In this document: positions 10,577-18,178 of the stretch, one piece after another
Position numbering within the stretch: position 1 is the first letter of the stretch
How the letters are laid out: every line of letters starts with the position of its first letter
Source of the DNA: Phycisphaerae bacterium
GTDB lineage: Bacteria; Planctomycetota; Phycisphaerae; JAJVII01
Assembly: GCA_022072085.1 (NCBI GenBank)
Contig: JAJVII010000004.1
Span: 62,001 to 126,000 of the forward strand
Direction of reading: 5' to 3'
DNA length: 64,000 nucleotides
The notes under the pieces: model-generated
Told to the model about the DNA's origin: nothing
What the model saw: only the letters and a program-made list of their open reading frames with translations
Database searches by the model: none
Program-made: the position numbers and the translations under genes

Positions 10577-10605
10577 ATTGTATAGAGGCGCGGCGGGCGG
10601 GTCAA
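10577..10605 (-). promoter_or_regulatory. Predicted sigma-70 promoter of gltBD
   Basis: On the minus strand there is a TTGACC -35 (10600-10605) and a TACAAT -10 (10577-10582), separated by exactly 17 bases. It lies upstream of gltB in an otherwise non-coding stretch. Confidence 0.55.
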
Positions 10606-10615
10606 AAAAGTTTAA

Positions 10616-10665
10616 GGGGCTCTAACAGAACCTACGCGGGCCCGCGTAGGCTCTGTTAGAGCCCC
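10616..10665. repeat. 50-base near-perfect extragenic palindrome
   Basis: Two 25-base arms meet with no loop and contain a single mismatch (position 10630 against 10651). Its centre, CCTACGCGGGCCCGCGTAGG, matches the centre of the palindrome at 44329-44382. The outer arms of the two elements differ in sequence but pair internally. It lies just upstream of the gltB promoter, between gltB and the divergent CDGSH gene. Confidence 0.85.
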
Positions 10666-10784
10666 CAAGTACATACGCCGCTCGGAGCCCGATGCCCACG
10701 GCCGGCGGCGGGTCGAAATCCGCTCCCCGGCCGCGTAGAATCAGGGACAAACTGCAATCCCTCTCACGAAATGGAGCGTGCCGC

Positions 10785-11024
10785 ATGGCCGGGGAACCCC
10801 GCATCGCCCAGAAGGGGCCGTTCGTCCTTGAGATGCAGCCTGGGAAGGTCTGGTGGTGTGCCTGCGGTCGCAGCAACAATCAACCATTCTGTGATGGCAG
10901 CCACAAAGGGACCGGCCTGTCGCCGATGCCCTGCGAGATCACCGAGGCCAAGACCGTCGCCTTCTGCGGCTGCAAGCACAGCGCCAACAAACCGTTCTGT
11001 GACGGGTCTCACAGGAAGCTGTAG
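10785..11024 (+). CDS. Double CDGSH iron-sulfur domain protein
   Basis: This small 79-residue protein consists of two CDGSH modules. Each has the C-x-C ... P-F-C-D-G-S-H pattern that binds a 2Fe-2S cluster through three cysteines and one histidine: WCACG to PFCDGSHKG, and FCGCK to PFCDGSHRK. Bacterial tandem members are small cytoplasmic redox or cluster-transfer proteins of uncertain role. The start at 10785 (MAGEPRI) is chosen because the upstream in-frame sequence does not look coding. The gene converges on nrdR, and the inverted-word repeat at 11070-11183 lies between them. Confidence 0.9.
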   Translation: MAGEPRIAQKGPFVLEMQPGKVWWCACGRSNNQPFCDGSHKGTGLSPMPCEITEAKTVAFCGCKHSANKPFCDGSHRKL

Positions 11025-11069
11025 CGCACGCCTTCGGCTTTGCGGCTACTGAATCCTGTAGAAGCAATC

Positions 11070-11183
11070 TTCACCACAGAGAACACAGAGAGCACAGAGT
11101 CGGGAGTATCAGAAGATTCTTGATTTCAGGCATTTCTTGACGCTTCTGACCTCCTCTGTGATCTCGGTGTCCTCTGTGGTGAA
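11070..11183. repeat. Inverted arms of ACACAGAG words between convergent genes
   Basis: The left arm 11070-11099 (TTCACCACAGAG then CACAGAG units) and right arm 11154-11183 (ending CCTCTGTGGTGAA) are close inverted copies separated by about 54 bases. The element sits between the stops of the CDGSH gene and nrdR. It could form a stem in either mRNA tail. Confidence 0.8.
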
Positions 11184-11267
11184 TAAAGATTTCTTTTGCA
11201 GGTCTCAATAAACATTCAGCCGTGACCTGCGGGGGTGCGTGCTTTCGTCACGGGGAGCGAGCGGGTT

Positions 11268-11765
11268 TCACGCTCCGTCGAACAGGGGCTGTTGGCCGGG
11301 CGGGATGTCCGGTTCTTCCTGAACCTCAATGGCCTCGTTGACCAATTCGCCGATGTCCTTGAATTGAAGGTAGACGCTGGCGAAACGGATGTAGGCCACC
11401 TTGTCGAGCTGCCGCAGCAGCCGGCAGATCTCCTGGCCGATCGCCTTGGCCGGCACTTCGCGCTCGAAGCGACGGAACAGCGATTCCTCGACGCGGTTGA
11501 TCAGCTCGTCGATCTGCTGGACGGAGATCGGCCGTTTGTAGCAGGCCAGTTGGATGCCCTTGCGCATCTTCTCGCGGTCGTAGGGCTCGCGCTTGTTGTC
11601 CTTCTTGATAACCTGGAGCCGCGTCTCGGTCTCGGCCCGCTCGTAGGTGGTGAACCGCTTGCGGCAGGCGTTGCACTGGCGGCGCCGCCGAACGACGTTG
11701 CCGCCGTCGGTGCTGCGCGAGTCAATGACCCGGTCGTCGTCGACATGACAATAGGGGCATTGCAT
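11268..11765 (-). CDS. nrdR: Transcriptional repressor NrdR
   Basis: NrdR represses ribonucleotide reductase genes in response to dATP/ATP. The 165-residue protein begins with the zinc ribbon MQCPYC ... QCNACRKRF and continues with the arginine-rich VVRRRRQC segment. It then has the ATP-cone (KKDNKREPYDREKMRKGI through the central helices) and a C-terminal acidic tail. The start at 11765 is fixed by the zinc-ribbon methionine. No ribonucleotide reductase gene is in the window, and I saw no convincing NrdR box nearby. Confidence 0.96.
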   Translation of the reverse strand: MQCPYCHVDDDRVIDSRSTDGGNVVRRRRQCNACRKRFTTYERAETETRLQVIKKDNKREPYDREKMRKGIQLACYKRPISVQQIDELINRVEESLFRRFEREVPAKAIGQEICRLLRQLDKVAYIRFASVYLQFKDIGELVNEAIEVQEEPDIPPGQQPLFDGA

Positions 11766-11830
11766 CGGTGGACCTGCCGTCAGCGTGAGAACGGGCCCTG
11801 AACCGGCCTGTGACAGCCTAGAGAACCCCG

Positions 11831-11858
11831 CTGACGCTGTCAATATGCTGTGTATAAT
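11831..11858 (+). promoter_or_regulatory. Predicted promoter of the URO-D-like gene
   Basis: A perfect TATAAT -10 (11853-11858) has a weaker CTGACG -35 (11831-11836) 16 bases upstream. Because the -10 overlaps the ATG at 11857, translation must start downstream, which supports the ATG at 11902. Confidence 0.5.
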
Positions 11859-11901
11859 GGCGACCCGTGCCACTACCCCTGTGCCCTTGGCCGAGGTCAC
11901 C

Positions 11902-13173
11902 ATGCCCGACGACCGCGACATCCTCCGCCCCCTGGCCGACCGGATCGCCGAACTGGCTGAGCTGCCCGCGCAGGCCGACCGCAAGCGCCTGTGGGCCGAC
12001 CACCAGGCCCTGCGGCCGACGCCGCGCATCCCCGTCAGCGTCTACTACGAGGGCATCCCGGAGGGGACCTGGCGGAAGGAAATCCTCGGGCCTGACTACC
12101 TCCGCTGCACCGACCCGCTGGCCCGCCGCATCGAGGGCGGACTGCGCAAGCGAATCTGGATGGCTGAAAACGTCCCTGACGACCACATCGTCTGGGCGGC
12201 CGTCTGGGTCGGCGCCGTCGCCACGCGCGAGGTCGGCTGGGGCGTGCCGCTGGAGCGGAAGGAGTCCGGCCAGGACCGCGGGGCGTGGAAGGAAGTGCCT
12301 CCGCTGGCCGGCGAGGGCATCGACGTCGATCGCGTCCGGTTCACCGACCAGCGGATCGACGCGCACGCGACCGCACGCGACGTCGCCCGCGTCCGCGAAT
12401 GGGTCGGCCCGTCGCTGGACGTTCACGTTCAGTATCCCACCCTCGGCCATTCGCCGTTCGACCTCGTCGTCGAGATGCGCGGGATCGAGCAGGTGATGTT
12501 CGACGCGATCGAGCGACCGGTCGAACTGTCGGCGCTGATCGAGCGGGTCTGCGACGGCTTCGTTGAGCACCACGCCAATCGCGAGCGGCTGGGGCAGATC
12601 AACCGCCACCTGTCGCGCGATGGGGCGTGGCAGATCTGGCCGATGCGGGTCCACTGCTGCGACCCGATCCCCGGCGACGGCGGCGACACGCCGCTGCTGA
12701 GCCAGGAGTGGGCCTACGTCTCGGCGCAGACGTCGTCGGGCCTGGGCCCGGCGATGTACGGGCAGTTCGTTCAGCCGGCCAACGTGCGGATGGCGACGCC
12801 GTTCGTCCGCCGGACGGTCTACTACCACGGCTGCGAGCCGCTGGACGCGAAGCTCGACGTGCTGGCCGGCGTGCCCAACCTGCGGCGGTTCCACGTCTCG
12901 CCCTGGAGCGACGTGGCCAAGGCGTCGGCCAGGTTTGGCGGCCGGGCCGTGCTGGAGGTCCACGCCCATCCCGGCAAGGTCGTGTTCGGCGGCGACGAGG
13001 CGTCGATCCGCGCCGAGCTGGTCGGCCTGATCGAGCGGGCCGGCGGCGCGCCGATGGACCTGAACCTCAGCGACATCCACTCGGTCGACGGCCGACCGGC
13101 CACCTTAGGCCTGTGGGCCCGCATTGCGCGCGAGTTAGGGGAGTCGCCCTATCAAGGTGCGGTGGTATCGTAA
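11902..13173 (+). CDS. URO-D superfamily protein (corrinoid methyltransferase-like)
   Basis: The 423-residue protein resembles uroporphyrinogen-decarboxylase-fold proteins common in PVC bacteria and anaerobes, many of which are cobalamin-dependent methyltransferases. Typical segments are RIPVSVYYEG near the N terminus, YYHGCEPLDAKLDVL, the NLRRFHVSPWSDV strand and VLEVHAHPGKVVF. True heme-pathway HemE is usually shorter, with a different N-terminal arginine-rich motif, so heme synthesis is unlikely. The start at 11902 is chosen because the predicted promoter overlaps the earlier ATG. The 3' end overlaps the convergent lipoprotein gene by 22 bases. The substrate is unknown; a methyl donor or corrinoid partner is inference. 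Confidence 0.72.
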   Translation: MPDDRDILRPLADRIAELAELPAQADRKRLWADHQALRPTPRIPVSVYYEGIPEGTWRKEILGPDYLRCTDPLARRIEGGLRKRIWMAENVPDDHIVWAAVWVGAVATREVGWGVPLERKESGQDRGAWKEVPPLAGEGIDVDRVRFTDQRIDAHATARDVARVREWVGPSLDVHVQYPTLGHSPFDLVVEMRGIEQVMFDAIERPVELSALIERVCDGFVEHHANRERLGQINRHLSRDGAWQIWPMRVHCCDPIPGDGGDTPLLSQEWAYVSAQTSSGLGPAMYGQFVQPANVRMATPFVRRTVYYHGCEPLDAKLDVLAGVPNLRRFHVSPWSDVAKASARFGGRAVLEVHAHPGKVVFGGDEASIRAELVGLIERAGGAPMDLNLSDIHSVDGRPATLGLWARIARELGESPYQGAVVS

Positions 13174-14021
13174 AGGAATTGGCGGAGGACGGCCCGCCTC
13201 AGTTCTGCCTGCGCCGCCGGCTCGTCGCCCTCGGCGGCGAAGATGACATATTTCCCCGCGTAGGTCTGCCAGAGCAGGTCGTATCTCGTTCCGGATCGGC
13301 CGTCCGTAACGATGGCATAACTCTTGTCATACTGCTCGGCCAGTTGCCGGCTGCCGCGGGCGTTGAAGGCCAGGAGGCAAAGGAACGGGCCGTCGCTCGG
13401 CAGTCGGGCGCCGATGGGGCTGACGGTCCGGGTCAAGAGGGCCAGTTCCACGGGCGGGTGGGCGAACAGATCCTGGAACGGTTTGAGTTTTTCCGGTGTG
13501 TCCAGGTAGGTGACGGTCCAGCCGGGCGGCGGGGTCAACTCCAAACGGTGTCGTGGGCGCATCAGGAACGCCAATGCGTTCGGCCCGTCACGCCACAGGC
13601 AGTAGCGGGCGAATGCTTCCCGATCGTCCACGATGGTCAGCACCTCATGGTCCAGTTGCTTAAGCAACCTGACGTTCTCGCTGTAGGGCATGTCCATCGC
13701 GTTGGCGACATAAACCCGCAGGTAGTCGTAGCAGAGCTTGACCAGCAGTTCGCGGGCGGCCGGCACCGTCAGGCGGGTGTTGGCCGCCTGGCGGACAAGG
13801 GAATCGGCAGCCGAGGGGACGTATTCATCCACGTAGAACGCCCCAGCCCGCGTGACGTAGGGGTCCTCCTGGACGCCGAGGCGGGCGGAGTTGTCCGGCT
13901 GAGTGGCTGTCGGCTCGGCGGATGCCCGAGGCCCCGACGCCTGCGCGGATTGGCACCCGCCATTGGCCAGCATGGTCGTCGCGATGATGCCGGCCGCCAA
14001 CGCCCGCGTCAGTCGCAGCAT
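13152..14021 (-). CDS. Putative secreted lipoprotein of unknown function
   Basis: The 289-residue product starts with a hydrophobic leader and a weak lipobox ending LANGGC, so Cys23 is probably lipidated. The rest is a soluble domain that I do not recognise, with aromatic and charged blocks and no obvious catalytic motif. The start at 14021 has a strong GGGAGGA ribosome binding site, better than the longer frame to 14063. It lies 50 bases downstream of the VIT-vWA gene on the same strand, so the two are probably co-transcribed and may act together at the cell envelope. Its 3' end overlaps the convergent URO-D-like gene by 22 bases. Confidence 0.7.
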   Translation of the reverse strand: MLRLTRALAAGIIATTMLANGGCQSAQASGPRASAEPTATQPDNSARLGVQEDPYVTRAGAFYVDEYVPSAADSLVRQAANTRLTVPAARELLVKLCYDYLRVYVANAMDMPYSENVRLLKQLDHEVLTIVDDREAFARYCLWRDGPNALAFLMRPRHRLELTPPPGWTVTYLDTPEKLKPFQDLFAHPPVELALLTRTVSPIGARLPSDGPFLCLLAFNARGSRQLAEQYDKSYAIVTDGRSGTRYDLLWQTYAGKYVIFAAEGDEPAAQAELRRAVLRQFLYDTTAP

Positions 14022-14071
14022 GGTTGTCCTCCCGTTGCTTCGTGCTGTCTGCCTTGTCGCCATTGGCGGCC

Positions 14072-16318
14072 TCAGTGGGTCGCCGCCGCGATGCGGTAGA
14101 CCTGGCCGCGCAGTTCGAGCACCAGTTCCTGTCCCGGAACCTGGGCGGCGAGGATCTGGTTCTCGACCGTGTTGTTCTTGCCGACCAGGGCGAAGTATTC
14201 GTCGCTGAACTGCTTGACCTCCTTCGCATCCTTATTCACCTCGTCGAGCTTGCGGCTGGTCAGCTCGGCCTGCACCCACTGGTTGCCGCGCTTGTAGAAG
14301 GAGCGTTGCCCGGCGTTGAGCACCGTGGCCACCTGCTCCTGCTTGTCCTGCTCGTAGTCGGCGACCTTACCCTGGCCGTACTGCCAGGCGGCGCCGGGCT
14401 TGGGCGCCTGGGCGGCGGTGTTCATCTTGGCGCGGTTCTCGGCGTGCATCTGTCCGCGCCCGCCGGAGATCGAGCCGCCAAGGTCGGCCGCCTCGGCGGC
14501 GCCCTTGGCCCGCAGCCCGCTGGCGTCGGAAAGCACGGTCCGCTCGTCGGCCAGGAAACTCGTGTATGGCGTGATGATGCCGTACTGCTTGGACAGCCGC
14601 ACCAGTTCGTCGATCACTTCGGTCGATTCGCCGTTGAGCTGGATCTGATCCAGCAGGTAGCCGATCCGCCGCACGGCCCACAGCGGCTCAATGAAGGCGT
14701 AGGTGAACTTGTCGCTCTCTTTGGCCAACTCGACACCGTACTCGAACGTCTGCTGTTTGCCGAGGTAGTCGCCCTTGATCAGCAGGTTGGTCGGCCCGGG
14801 CGTGTCGTAGCGCCCGACCAGCACGATCTGGTCGCCGTCGAACAGGTCGCCGACCACCTGCGGGTAGGTCATGGGCGTCTTGACGCCGGTGAAGTTGATG
14901 GCCAGGCTGGTCATCACGGGGTTCTTGATCTTGCCGTAGAGGCTGGAAATCTTGGCCTCCAGCGGCTCCTTCTCCTTGACGTAGCTGCTCACGCCGCGGT
15001 TCTCGCGGACGAGCTTGTCCAGCAGCCGCACGTTCACGTCGTAGCCGATGCCCATCGCGAAGACGCGGGCATTGATCTTGTTGGCCTCGACGGTGTCCTT
15101 GAGGATCGTCTTTTCGTCGGTCGTGCCGATGGTCGGCAGGCCGTCGGTGAGGAAGAGGATGTATTTCGGCGGGGCGATCTTGAGTCCCCGCGCCCGGGTG
15201 TCGGCTGACGCGGCCATCCGCAGGCCGGTCTCCAGGGCGTCGTGGATGTTCGTGCCGCCGCGGGCGTCGACGCGGTCGAGCATCGTCAGGGCCTTGTCGA
15301 CGTTGGCCTTGGTGTTCTCGACCAGCCGGTCGAACAGCGGGTCGATGGCGTCGTTGTAGACGACGACGTTGAACCGGTCGCCCTCATTGAGGTTCTTGAT
15401 GACGTAGCTGAGCGAGGCCTTGGCCTGGTCGAGCTTGTCGCCGGCCATGCTGCCCGAGCGGTCGAAGAGGACGACGACGTCCTTGGGCTGGACCTTCTTC
15501 TCGGCCTGCGGCCTGGGGCTGGCCAGCATCAGGAAATATCCCGGCTCGTCCAGCCGCGGGCGATAGCTGAGCACGGTCGCGCCGACTTCCTTCTCCGGCG
15601 CCTGGTAGAGCAGGCGGAAGTCGGTCGTCGGCGTCTCGCCCTTGACCTGGTAGACGGCCGTCACGTGGTCGCCCTCGGGCCGCTTGACGGTGATTTCGTG
15701 CGTGGGGGAGTAGACCGCGGCGATGGAGCCCTCGGCCTTGATGTCCACCTTCACCTCGACCTCGTCCAGGGCCTTGGCCGAGAACTTTTCGGTGTTCAGC
15801 GGGTAGAACACCTCGACCAGGTTGTGGTCGCGGCGGCAGACGTCGGTGTAATGGACGACGACGCGGGCCTCCTTGCCGGGCATCAGCGGGAAGGCGCTGG
15901 TCTTGAACACGCCGTAGTTGACGTACTCCAGCAGCGCCGGGTCGCGCTTGCTGCGGACGATCTCCTCGTAAATCTTCCGGGCCTCGTCGGCCTTGAGCAC
16001 CTTGCCCTTGAACTCCTTGCCGTCCACCAGCAGCGTCAACCCGTCGATGGCGGCAGTTGGCGGCAGCGGGAAGAGGTATTCCACCTCGACCATGCCCCCG
16101 CCGGTGTTCACGAACGCCTGATCCACGGTCACGTCGGCGACCTGGTCGCGGACCTTGATGTTCACCTTGTGATACTTGACCGCCCAACTTCCGCGGACCG
16201 GCAGGTCGCGGCGGATCGGGACGATCATCCCGTCGGCCAGCACGGGCGCCGGGGCGGCGAAGGCGACAAGGGAGGCAATCACGAGGGCCGCAGATCCGAT
16301 CAGGCGTGAGCGTGTCAT
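14072..16318 (-). CDS. Secreted VIT and von Willebrand factor A domain protein
   Basis: The 748-residue protein has a signal peptide (residues 1-29, cleavage after PVLA). It then has a VIT (inter-alpha-trypsin-inhibitor) domain around residues 33-160, a vWA domain whose metal site starts with DRSGS at residues 286-290, and a C-terminal tail with Q/K-rich and glycine-rich stretches. Such proteins are exported and bind partners through the Mg-dependent MIDAS site; no enzymatic role is implied. The ATG at 16318 has an AGGAGA site. Much longer open reading upstream is only the antisense of the neighbouring genes. It shares a transcript with the lipoprotein downstream. Confidence 0.9.
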   Translation of the reverse strand: MTRSRLIGSAALVIASLVAFAAPAPVLADGMIVPIRRDLPVRGSWAVKYHKVNIKVRDQVADVTVDQAFVNTGGGMVEVEYLFPLPPTAAIDGLTLLVDGKEFKGKVLKADEARKIYEEIVRSKRDPALLEYVNYGVFKTSAFPLMPGKEARVVVHYTDVCRRDHNLVEVFYPLNTEKFSAKALDEVEVKVDIKAEGSIAAVYSPTHEITVKRPEGDHVTAVYQVKGETPTTDFRLLYQAPEKEVGATVLSYRPRLDEPGYFLMLASPRPQAEKKVQPKDVVVLFDRSGSMAGDKLDQAKASLSYVIKNLNEGDRFNVVVYNDAIDPLFDRLVENTKANVDKALTMLDRVDARGGTNIHDALETGLRMAASADTRARGLKIAPPKYILFLTDGLPTIGTTDEKTILKDTVEANKINARVFAMGIGYDVNVRLLDKLVRENRGVSSYVKEKEPLEAKISSLYGKIKNPVMTSLAINFTGVKTPMTYPQVVGDLFDGDQIVLVGRYDTPGPTNLLIKGDYLGKQQTFEYGVELAKESDKFTYAFIEPLWAVRRIGYLLDQIQLNGESTEVIDELVRLSKQYGIITPYTSFLADERTVLSDASGLRAKGAAEAADLGGSISGGRGQMHAENRAKMNTAAQAPKPGAAWQYGQGKVADYEQDKQEQVATVLNAGQRSFYKRGNQWVQAELTSRKLDEVNKDAKEVKQFSDEYFALVGKNNTVENQILAAQVPGQELVLELRGQVYRIAAATH

Positions 16319-16525
16319 GGCCGGTCTCCTGCGAACGTGGGTAGGTTCTCTACCGGTCTTTGACGCCGCGGCCCGGGCGGGGGTTCCCGCGAATCGGTGG
16401 AATCCCCTCCGACGCCGGGCTAACATTACCCGGAGGAAGGGACCGGCCAGAGGCCATCTGTCTTCGTTTCCGCCCGTTGAGCGCTCGACAGCGCGCAACA
16501 CCGGCGGAAAGGGAAGGCGAACGGG

Positions 16526-18175
16526 ATGAAAGCCGCCCAGGTCATCGTGCCCGAGGCGGTCCTGACCGACCTGTCGGCAACGGGCAAGGACCAGGCCGTG
16601 ACCCAACTGGTGGCGGCCCTGGTCGGCGTCCGGGGCATCGACGGCGAACTGGCCACGAAAGACCTGGCGGCCCGCGAGCGGGCCGGCCCGACCGTGTTCG
16701 CCGCCGGGGGGCGCATGATCGCCATCCCGCACGCCTCCAGCGGGGCCGCCAGGCAGCTGATGATGGCTATCGGCGTCAGCGCCGAGGGGGTGGACTGGGG
16801 CGCCGCCGGCGGGCGGGCCAACCTGATCGTGGTCCTCTTGGGGCCGCCCGAGGCCCACGCCCTCTACCTTCGCGTGCTCAGCCGCATCGCGGCCCTGTGC
16901 CAGATCCCCGGGTTCATCGACCAGTTGCTCAGCTGCCCGTCGCCCAAGGAACTGATCGGCGCGGTGGCCGTCGCCGAAGAGCGGCTGGGCGAGATTCCCG
17001 AGGCGGAAGGGCTGCCGCGGTTCTGTGTGGTGGGCGCCGGGCACGGGGGGATGGCCATGGCCGGCCACCTGACGCTGACCGGGGTCCAGGTGAACCTGCT
17101 GGGCGGTGCGGCGGACCGCATCGACCCGGTGCGGGCCCGGGGCGGGATCGAGGTCACCGGCCAGGTGGAGGGGTTTGCCCAACTCAAGCTGGCGACCTGT
17201 GACCCGGGCGAGGCCCTGGCGTCGGCCCAGGTGATCATGGTGGTCGTGCCGGCCAACGCCCACGGCGAGATCGCCCAGCGCCTGGCCCCGCACCTGCACG
17301 ACGGTCAGGTGCTGATCCTCAACCCCGGCCGCACCGGCGGGGCCCTGGAGGTGTCCCAGGTCGTCCGCAAGCTCAACCCGGCTGTCCACATCTACCTGGG
17401 CGAAGCCCAGACGCTGTTGTATGCCTGTCGCGTGACGGACCTGACCCAGGTGCGGATATTCAGCATCAAGAACTCGGTGCCGGTGGCGACCCTGCCGGCC
17501 TACCATGTGGCCGACGTGCTCCCGCTGCTCCGCAAGGCGCTGCCGGCGTTCGTGCCGGGCGACAATGTGCTCAAGACCGGGCTGGACAACATCGGGGCGG
17601 TGTTTCACCCGGCCATCACGGTGCTCAACGCCGGGCGGATCGAAGACACGCACGGGGAGTTCGATTACTACATCCAGGGCGTCACGCCCTCGGTGGCCGC
17701 CGTCCTGGAAACCGTCGACCAGGAGCGGGTCAGCGTGGCCGAGGCCCTGGGCGTGCACGTTAGCACGGCTCGCCAGTGGCTTTACCTGGCCTACGACGCC
17801 GTCGGCAGGACCTTGCTGGACGCCATCCGGGCCAATCCCGGCTACGTCGGCATCCGGGCCCCCGGCGCCGTGTTGCACCGCTATATCGACGAGGACGTGC
17901 CGGCCAGCCTGGTCCCCATCGCGTCGATCGGCGAGATGCTCGGCGTGCCGACGCCGGCCATCCGATCGATCATTCACCTGGCCTCGGTCATGTACGGGGT
18001 GGATTTCTGGAAGACGGGTCGAACCGTCGACCGCCTGGGCATCCGCGGCATGACCGTCAAGGAAATCCAGTTCCTTGTGGCCGGCGCCATCGAATCGACG
18101 ATTCCAGCCGCGCAGCCCGCCCCCCCGGTCGGCGCGGACATCGCCGGCCCGAGCCGCCCGCCGACGAGGCAATGA
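16526..18175 (+). CDS. Fusion of PTS EIIA domain with opine dehydrogenase-type enzyme
   Basis: The 549-residue protein has two parts. Residues about 5-155 look like a fructose/mannitol-type PTS EIIA domain, with the phospho-acceptor histidine at His69 in IAIPHASSG. Residues 164-530 look like the NAD(P)-dependent octopine/nopaline dehydrogenase family. That part has a Rossmann motif GAGHGGMAMAG at 170-180, the NPGRTGGALE segment, and the catalytic-domain strand HPAITVLNAGRIE with His361 as the likely catalytic base. Opine dehydrogenases join or split an amino acid and a keto acid at a secondary amine. No EI, HPr or sugar permease is nearby, so the EIIA part is probably regulatory. A cobalamin enzyme gene follows after three bases. 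The fusion is seen directly; the substrate is unknown. Confidence 0.8.
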   Translation: MKAAQVIVPEAVLTDLSATGKDQAVTQLVAALVGVRGIDGELATKDLAARERAGPTVFAAGGRMIAIPHASSGAARQLMMAIGVSAEGVDWGAAGGRANLIVVLLGPPEAHALYLRVLSRIAALCQIPGFIDQLLSCPSPKELIGAVAVAEERLGEIPEAEGLPRFCVVGAGHGGMAMAGHLTLTGVQVNLLGGAADRIDPVRARGGIEVTGQVEGFAQLKLATCDPGEALASAQVIMVVVPANAHGEIAQRLAPHLHDGQVLILNPGRTGGALEVSQVVRKLNPAVHIYLGEAQTLLYACRVTDLTQVRIFSIKNSVPVATLPAYHVADVLPLLRKALPAFVPGDNVLKTGLDNIGAVFHPAITVLNAGRIEDTHGEFDYYIQGVTPSVAAVLETVDQERVSVAEALGVHVSTARQWLYLAYDAVGRTLLDAIRANPGYVGIRAPGAVLHRYIDEDVPASLVPIASIGEMLGVPTPAIRSIIHLASVMYGVDFWKTGRTVDRLGIRGMTVKEIQFLVAGAIESTIPAAQPAPPVGADIAGPSRPPTRQ

Positions 18176-18178
18176 GGC

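Noticed and set aside
11766-11901. An NrdR box in the nrdR/URO-D intergenic region
   Set aside because: No pair of ACACWATATWT-like boxes with correct spacing was found; the TGTGTATAAT seen is better read as part of the -10 promoter.
11857-11901. ATG at 11857 as the start of the URO-D-like gene
   Set aside because: It overlaps the predicted -10 box, so it would not be within the transcript.
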